From positions 1-64,000 of the forward strand of contig VOPT01000046.1 of assembly GCA_009594865.1 (NCBI GenBank): a stretch of DNA of 64,000 nucleotides. The letters are read 5' to 3'. The notes under the pieces are model-generated. The model had not been told where the DNA came from. It ran no database searches and saw only the letters and a list, made by a program, of their open reading frames with translations. This DNA is from Nitrospira sp. Lineage in GTDB: Bacteria > Nitrospirota > Nitrospiria > Nitrospirales > Nitrospiraceae. Within the stretch, counting starts at the first letter, position 1. Each line of letters starts with the position of its first letter. Position numbers and translations under genes: made by a program. Positions 59,242-64,000 of this stretch are shown one piece after another.

Positions 59242-60717
59242 ATGGACGGGCCATTCGGAATCATGAGTGAAAGTACCTTACAACGAGGCGCGGAACTGCA
59301 GGGGTTGAGCACGGCCATTTTGCTGCCCGGTGCCGGTCTCTTCGGCGATCGCCCGGGCCGAGGGCTTGCCGATGTGGGCCCATTGACTCACATCGGAGGG
59401 TTGAGCCTCTTTCAGCGGACGGTCCTCACCTTGCAGCGGGGCGGCATCCGTCAATTGATCGTGTTGGCCGGTCCCGATGAAGAGCTGCTCAAGCAGGCGC
59501 TGGCACGCGGAGCACGGGTGACGATTCCGGTCCGGTGGATGCCGGTGCGTGAGTTTCCGCTGGATGATCCCCGCACATGGGAATCGCTGGCCGCGGAAGT
59601 CCGGGGCTTCTGTCTCGTGGCCGGAGTCCAGGCCGTGTTTTCCAAGGGCCTGATCGAACATTTGCGGCAGACCGTGCGTGACGGCGAGGCACTGGTGGTG
59701 ACGCGGGAAGCGGGCCCCGTCGAACCTGCGGCCGGACGTCGCAATCCGGTGGTCGCGTGGCAAGAGGGGCGGCTGGTTTCGTTCCACAATCAGCCGGGCC
59801 AGCAGGGACATCAGGTCGCGGCCGATCTGGTGGTGTTGCCTGCGAGTATTTTGAACCCGCCCAACAGGGCGGCTGCGGCTTCGACGAGCGGCGTCGCGGA
59901 AGCTCCCGGGATGACGCCCATGCGCCGCTGGCTGGAACGGGCCGCTGTCGAAGGTCGCGTGCGGGTCGTGGCCGCCGCGTCCCACGCCGGACTCTGGTAT
60001 CGCGACGTATGGGATCAGGCCAGTGCGGGCCATGCCGAGCGGACACTGTTCCGGTCGCTGAAAGGCGAGGCCGAAGGTTTCGTCGATCGGTATTTCAACC
60101 GGACCTTTTCGCGGCTCTTAACACGACTCTTCCTTCAATTGAAGTGCTCCCCGAACACCATCACGATGGTGGCGACCGCCGTCGGATTGCTCGCCGCTAT
60201 CGGATTCGGTCTCGGAAACTATACAGCCGGCATCGTGGCCGCGTTGTTGTTTCAGCTGGCTGCCATCATCGATTGTTGCGATGGTGAAGTCGCGCGCCTC
60301 ACCTTTACGGAATCCCCCTTCGGCGCGTGGCTGGATATCGCCATGGACAATGTGGTGCATATCGCCATCTTTGCCGGGATTGCCTGCGGGGCCTATATTC
60401 GTCAAGCCGGGACCGCCGAGGCATGGGTCCCGTTGGCGCTCGGCGGGGCGGCCGTGTTCGGCAATGCCATGGCGTTCTGGATGGTCACGAAGGCCCAAAA
60501 AATCGGTGCGACGCGGGGATGGAACACGCCGAAACAGGCGGCCTGGTCCGACTTTATCCTGAAGAATGTGGCGAGTCGCGACTTCTCGGTGGTGGTCTTC
60601 CTGTTTGCCATCTTGGATAAACTGGACTGGTTTCTATGGATGGCTGCACTCGGGTCTACCGTCTTCTGGTTGATGATGGTGTGGGTGATCCGACCCTCGG
60701 CACGAGCCCGTGCTTAA
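59242..60717 (+). CDS. Fusion of a nucleotidyltransferase-like domain and a CDP-alcohol phosphotransferase
   Basis: A 491-residue protein. Residues 25-275 look like a nucleotidyltransferase with a degenerate site (STAILLPGAGLFGD, GLSLFQRTVLTLQRGGIRQL). Residues 285-485 are a CDP-alcohol phosphatidyltransferase with several helices and the full motif DCCDGEVAR-x8-GAWLDIAMD (about 344-366, four Asp). It should transfer a CMP-activated headgroup to a lipid alcohol. The same combination occurs in inositol-phosphate lipid synthesis of archaea and some bacteria. Here the substrate is more likely the CMP-activated product of the preceding gene. ATG 59263 is a second possible start. Confidence 0.87.
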   Translation: MDGPFGIMSESTLQRGAELQGLSTAILLPGAGLFGDRPGRGLADVGPLTHIGGLSLFQRTVLTLQRGGIRQLIVLAGPDEELLKQALARGARVTIPVRWMPVREFPLDDPRTWESLAAEVRGFCLVAGVQAVFSKGLIEHLRQTVRDGEALVVTREAGPVEPAAGRRNPVVAWQEGRLVSFHNQPGQQGHQVAADLVVLPASILNPPNRAAAASTSGVAEAPGMTPMRRWLERAAVEGRVRVVAAASHAGLWYRDVWDQASAGHAERTLFRSLKGEAEGFVDRYFNRTFSRLLTRLFLQLKCSPNTITMVATAVGLLAAIGFGLGNYTAGIVAALLFQLAAIIDCCDGEVARLTFTESPFGAWLDIAMDNVVHIAIFAGIACGAYIRQAGTAEAWVPLALGGAAVFGNAMAFWMVTKAQKIGATRGWNTPKQAAWSDFILKNVASRDFSVVVFLFAILDKLDWFLWMAALGSTVFWLMMVWVIRPSARARA

Positions 60718-61705
60718 AGCGGCCCTCCTTATCCTCGGGGCGCTGACACTCTCGGCACTGGTGTGGCACATCGGCATCGGACGTATTTACGATGCGGTGA
60801 CGCAACTGGGTCCCGCCGCCATGGTGCTGGTCCTTCTTCCCTCTCTCCTCATGTATGTGCTCGAAGCCTATGGCTGGCGCGTGACCCTCGGCGCCTGGGC
60901 CGATGGCGTGCCGTTTTGGCGCATCTTAGCCATTCGCACCGCCGGCGAGGTCGTGAATATGACCACGCCGACGGCCTATGTGGGGGGCGAACCGCTGAAG
61001 GCCTATCTTCTGAATCGCCATGGCGTGCCACTCGTCGAGGGCCTCGCGTCGGTGGTGACGGCTAAAACGACCATGACCGTTGCTCAGATCCTCTTCATTC
61101 TCGCGGGCATCGGCTTGGGATTCTGGTTATTGGGTGCCGGCGGATCGGCCGGGCAGACAATCACTGCGGGGTTGGTCAGCGTGGGCCTCCTGCTGTTCGG
61201 CGTGGGCGCCTTTGTCATCGTCCAGCGTCAGGGCATGTTCGGGTGGATCCTGGCTCTGTTGCGACGCATCGGTCTGCGCATTCAGTTTCTCGAGGCGCGT
61301 GAGCAGCAGTTGCTCGAACTGGATCGCACCATCGCCGGCTTTTACTCCCACCAACGGCAGGCCTTTCTCCTGTCGACCGGACTGTTTCTGCTGGGGTGGC
61401 TGGCGGAGGCCTTAGAGGTCTACGTCATGGTGCTGTGCATGGGGCAATCCATCAACGTTTTGCCCGCTATCGCGATCGGGGCGCTTTCCGTTTTTATCAA
61501 GGGAGGCACGTTTTTTATCCCTGGCAGCTTGGGCGCGCAGGATGCCGGCAATCTGTTCCTCCTCTCCGCGTTCGGCTATGGCGAGGTGACGGGCATCACC
61601 TTCGCGCTTCTGCGGCGTTTTCGGGAATTCGTGTGGATTGCCTTGGGTCTGGGTTGTCTGACGATGATGACGAAAGGTGCCGATCCTTCCCCTTCGCAGA
61701 AGTAG
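60710..61705 (+). CDS. Lysylphosphatidylglycerol synthase TM-region family protein
   Basis: A 331-residue membrane protein with eight or so helices and a GTG start overlapping the previous gene by 8 bp. Family marks: MTTPTAYVGGEPLKAYLL, GLASVVTAKTTMTVAQIL and GALSVFIKGGTFFIPGSLGAQDAG. The family (UPF0104, the flippase-like part of MprF) lacks the aminoacyl-transferase half here. It may flip the lipid made by the upstream enzymes across the membrane. That role is inference from context. Confidence 0.87.
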   Translation: MLKAALLILGALTLSALVWHIGIGRIYDAVTQLGPAAMVLVLLPSLLMYVLEAYGWRVTLGAWADGVPFWRILAIRTAGEVVNMTTPTAYVGGEPLKAYLLNRHGVPLVEGLASVVTAKTTMTVAQILFILAGIGLGFWLLGAGGSAGQTITAGLVSVGLLLFGVGAFVIVQRQGMFGWILALLRRIGLRIQFLEAREQQLLELDRTIAGFYSHQRQAFLLSTGLFLLGWLAEALEVYVMVLCMGQSINVLPAIAIGALSVFIKGGTFFIPGSLGAQDAGNLFLLSAFGYGEVTGITFALLRRFREFVWIALGLGCLTMMTKGADPSPSQK

Positions 61706-61878
61706 TCCTCCCTCGATCCGTAAAATCGCGGCGTATCAAGCTGCGACAACGGGTCACTTCAGAAAATCCTACAGCGCGATTTCACGACAAGATGTGGCCC
61801 ATTTCGGCCTCCTCGGCTACACTAGGGAGCAACACTGAGATATCCCCTCAAGGGTAACGATTTTACGGCCATACACGT

Positions 61879-63054
61879 ATGAGTATCCCTATGCAGCCAT
61901 CACCGCAGTCCGGTCCTCGGGATTGGTCCGGCCGTCATGACGTCTCGCCCGCAACAGGGAGGAAGCCCGCCACCGGGCGTCAGTTGCCGCCGACACAGGA
62001 CCCGCAGGAAGCGCTGGAGTTTTGCCGGGCGTTGGCTTCGGTCATGGAATTGACCGCTACTGCCGAAGACCATCGCCAGTCACCGACGTTGGTTGCCGCC
62101 GTCCTTGGTCAACGTGCGGCGTCCCTTTCCCCGCCGATGTTGTCGATCGTCATTCCCGTGTTTAACGAAGAAGAGAATTTGCCGGCTCTCCATGCCCGGC
62201 TTACCAGGACGCTCACTGAGCAGGGACTGGATTATGAGATTGTCTTCGTCGATGACGGCAGTCACGACCGGAGTCCGGAGATTTTACGGCGTCTGGAGGC
62301 GGAGGATCATCGAGTTGTCGTCGTAGAGTTTGCTAGAAATTTCGGCCACCAAGTCGCCATCAGCGCTGGGCTGGAGCATACTCGCGGGCGTGTCGTCAGT
62401 ATTATGGACGCCGATTTGCAGGATCCTCCCGAAGTCCTTCACACCTTTTTGGCCAAGTGGCAGGAAGGGTGGGAAGTGGTCTATGCGGTGCGAACCGAAC
62501 GGAAGGAATGGTGGGGGAAACGGTTGGCCTATGCGGGGTTCTACCGGTTGCTGCAACGGGTCGCCAACATCGAGATTCCGTTGGACGCCGGCGATTTTTG
62601 CGTCATGGACCGGAAAGTGGTCGACTTGCTCGTCCGTATGCCTGAACGGAATCGATTTGTCCGGGGCATCCGCAGCTGGGTCGGGTTTAGGCAAGTCGGC
62701 GTGCCCTATGAACGCCAGGCGCGTCATGCCGGGACTCCCAAGTACACGCTGCGGAAACTGATCTATCTCGCGCTCGATGGATTGGTGTCATTCAGCCACA
62801 TGCCGCTGCGCATCATTACGTTGCTGGGTTTTACCGTCTCCCTGCTCTCCTTCCTTGTGGCACTGTTTTATTTCATCAAGAAACTCACCATCGGCGTCGG
62901 GGTGGCGGGGTTCACCACGTTGGTCGTCTCGATTTTCTTTCTCGCAGGCATTCAGCTCATGACCATCGGCGTCATCGGGGAATACATCGGACGCATCTCC
63001 GATGAAGTCAAACACCGGCCGCTGTATGTCGCCCGCCGCGTGACCAGGAGATAA
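61879..63054 (+). CDS. Glycosyltransferase family 2 (polyprenyl-phosphate sugar transferase type)
   Basis: A 391-residue enzyme. The GT2 domain begins at about residue 90 (MLSIVIPVFNEEENLPAL), with VFVDDGSHDRSPEI, NFGHQVAISAGLEH, SIMDADLQDPPEVL and the DFCVMDRKVV and RNRFVRGIRSWVG segments. Two C-terminal helices follow. This is the DPM1/ArnC/GtrB group that loads a sugar onto a polyprenyl phosphate. The first 89 residues are extra and low in structure, so ATG 62146 is an alternative start, which would give the standard length. Confidence 0.9.
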   Translation: MSIPMQPSPQSGPRDWSGRHDVSPATGRKPATGRQLPPTQDPQEALEFCRALASVMELTATAEDHRQSPTLVAAVLGQRAASLSPPMLSIVIPVFNEEENLPALHARLTRTLTEQGLDYEIVFVDDGSHDRSPEILRRLEAEDHRVVVVEFARNFGHQVAISAGLEHTRGRVVSIMDADLQDPPEVLHTFLAKWQEGWEVVYAVRTERKEWWGKRLAYAGFYRLLQRVANIEIPLDAGDFCVMDRKVVDLLVRMPERNRFVRGIRSWVGFRQVGVPYERQARHAGTPKYTLRKLIYLALDGLVSFSHMPLRIITLLGFTVSLLSFLVALFYFIKKLTIGVGVAGFTTLVVSIFFLAGIQLMTIGVIGEYIGRISDEVKHRPLYVARRVTRR

Positions 63055-63071
63055 CCGCCATTCGCATTCTC

Positions 63072-64000
63072 ATGTTCGATAACGAGTTCCCTCCGCTCGG
63101 GGGCGGCACCGGTGTCGTCAATCTGCACCTGCTTGAGGAGATGGCTGTGCGGCCCGATGTCACGGTGGATCTCGTGACCTCCTCGCGGACCAAGGCGCGA
63201 TACGAAACCGAGGTGTTTGCCGATCGCATCACGATCTACAAAGTGCCGGTCGATAATCGCAACATCCACCATGCTACTAATCGGGAATTGCTGCGGTATA
63301 GTTGGCGGGGGCTACGTCTGGCCCGGCAGTTGGCGTCGACACATCGGTATGACGTGAGCTTCGCCTTTGCAGGTGTGCCGGCCGGTGCGATCAGTTATTT
63401 GGTGGGTCTCACGCATGGACTGCCGTACGTGTTGTCGCTACAAGGACCGGATGTGCCAGGGTTCGAGGCGCGATACAACTATCTCTACCCGATGCTGACG
63501 CCGATCATCACCAGGATTTGGCGTCACGCCGGGGTGGTGACAGCCATCAGCGCGGAACAGGTGGCCTTGGCGCATCGAACGATGCCGCAGTTGCCCCTGG
63601 TCACGATTCCCAATGGGGTTGATACGAACGCGTTTGTCCCGGCCACGAGGACTCTCGGACGGCCGTTCACCATGATCTGTGTGGCGCGGCTGATCGAGCG
63701 CAAAGGGCAACACCATCTGTTGCAGGCCTTCGCCCAATTGCGAGCCGCCAGCCCTGAACCGATGGCACTGATCTTCGTCGGGACCGGGGATGCCGAGCCG
63801 CAGTTGCGAGAAATGGCCGCCAATTTACAGGTGGCTGATGCAGTGACGTTCAAGGGCTTTGTGCCGCGCGAACACATGCCGCCTGTCTATCACGAGGCCG
63901 ATGTATTCGTGTTGCCATCTCAGCATGAAGGCATGTCGATCGCCCTTCTTGAAGCCATGGCGTCTGGGTTGCCGGTGGTCGTGACGGATACGGGAGGCAC
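63072..64000 (+). CDS. Glycosyltransferase family 4 (3' partial)
   Basis: An open frame from ATG 63072 to the window end (309 codons). The N-terminus NEFPPLGGGTGVVNLHLLEE is that of GT4/GT1 transferases, and later come SFAFAGVPAGAISYLVG, VVTAISAEQVALAH, TIPNGVDTNAFVP, GRPFTMICVARLIERKGQ and PSQHEGMSIALLEAMASGLP (donor-binding Glu). It moves an activated sugar onto a lipid or glycan. Bases just before ATG 63072 read in frame as Ile-Arg-Ile-Leu, typical of the family's first strand, so an ATT start at 63060 cannot be ruled out. Confidence 0.88.
   Translation, partial: MFDNEFPPLGGGTGVVNLHLLEEMAVRPDVTVDLVTSSRTKARYETEVFADRITIYKVPVDNRNIHHATNRELLRYSWRGLRLARQLASTHRYDVSFAFAGVPAGAISYLVGLTHGLPYVLSLQGPDVPGFEARYNYLYPMLTPIITRIWRHAGVVTAISAEQVALAHRTMPQLPLVTIPNGVDTNAFVPATRTLGRPFTMICVARLIERKGQHHLLQAFAQLRAASPEPMALIFVGTGDAEPQLREMAANLQVADAVTFKGFVPREHMPPVYHEADVFVLPSQHEGMSIALLEAMASGLPVVVTDTGG

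Overview
The window is high-GC bacterial chromosome. Gene content points to Nitrospira or a close relative (phylum Nitrospirota): an SmbP-type small metal-binding protein, a cytochrome P460-like protein, a deoxyhypusine-synthase-like protein, hopanoid and carotenoid genes, many two-component proteins and many small secreted proteins without an obvious family. This assignment is inference from gene content. I saw no rRNA, tRNA or CRISPR array.

Layout. 1-2.2 kb: two FtsX/MacB-type ABC permeases, the first cut by the window edge. 2.3-8.3 kb: small exported proteins (His-rich protein, TPR protein, P460-like protein, SmbP, cupredoxin-like protein), an Slp lipoprotein and a DsbA-like thiol protein. 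8.3-12.8 kb: a Cu+-ATPase with five N-terminal metal-binding modules, followed by an HtrA protease. 12.9-18.6 kb: a surface and signalling run (lipoprotein, HAMP protein, unusual pilin, hybrid histidine kinase, HD-GYP regulator). 18.7-22.6 kb: a phosphoesterase, then nikR with a palindromic operator, a DUF3842 protein and a TonB receptor. 22.7-25.3 kb: DHS-like protein, heptose epimerase, DNA glycosylase. 25.4-32.6 kb, minus strand: small exported protein, a kinase that lacks the phosphoacceptor His, membrane and cytochrome c proteins, CruF-like protein, HpnA and a prenyl diphosphate synthase.

33-39.5 kb is a defence island: an MNT/HEPN toxin-antitoxin pair, a type III-like restriction-modification operon (mod, an ORF6N protein, res) and a ParE-type toxin-antitoxin pair. 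The same 37-nt element precedes both the MNT/HEPN pair and mod. 39.5-49.7 kb holds mostly uncharacterised small proteins, a DUF2914 protein, a frameshifted FKBP gene, a DUF2167 protein with an M50 protease, a flavin reductase, an AdoMet-decarboxylase-like protein and an SCP2 protein.

Between 30 and 50 kb lies the most striking structure: ten copies of an intergenic element of about 120-160 bp. Its fixed boxes alternate with two stems whose sequences differ from copy to copy but stay complementary within a copy. Four copies are in tandem at 43.5-44.0 kb, and one looks like a hybrid of two others.

49.8-54.9 kb: an RND efflux system with its TetR regulator. 55.0-56.1 kb: two tandem paralogous secreted proteins. 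56.2-61.7 kb: a tight operon (split TPP decarboxylase, class V aminotransferase, nucleotidyltransferase, CDP-alcohol phosphotransferase fusion, LPG-synthase-type membrane protein) that looks like synthesis of an aminoethylphosphonate or related polar lipid headgroup. Glycosyltransferases follow to the window end.
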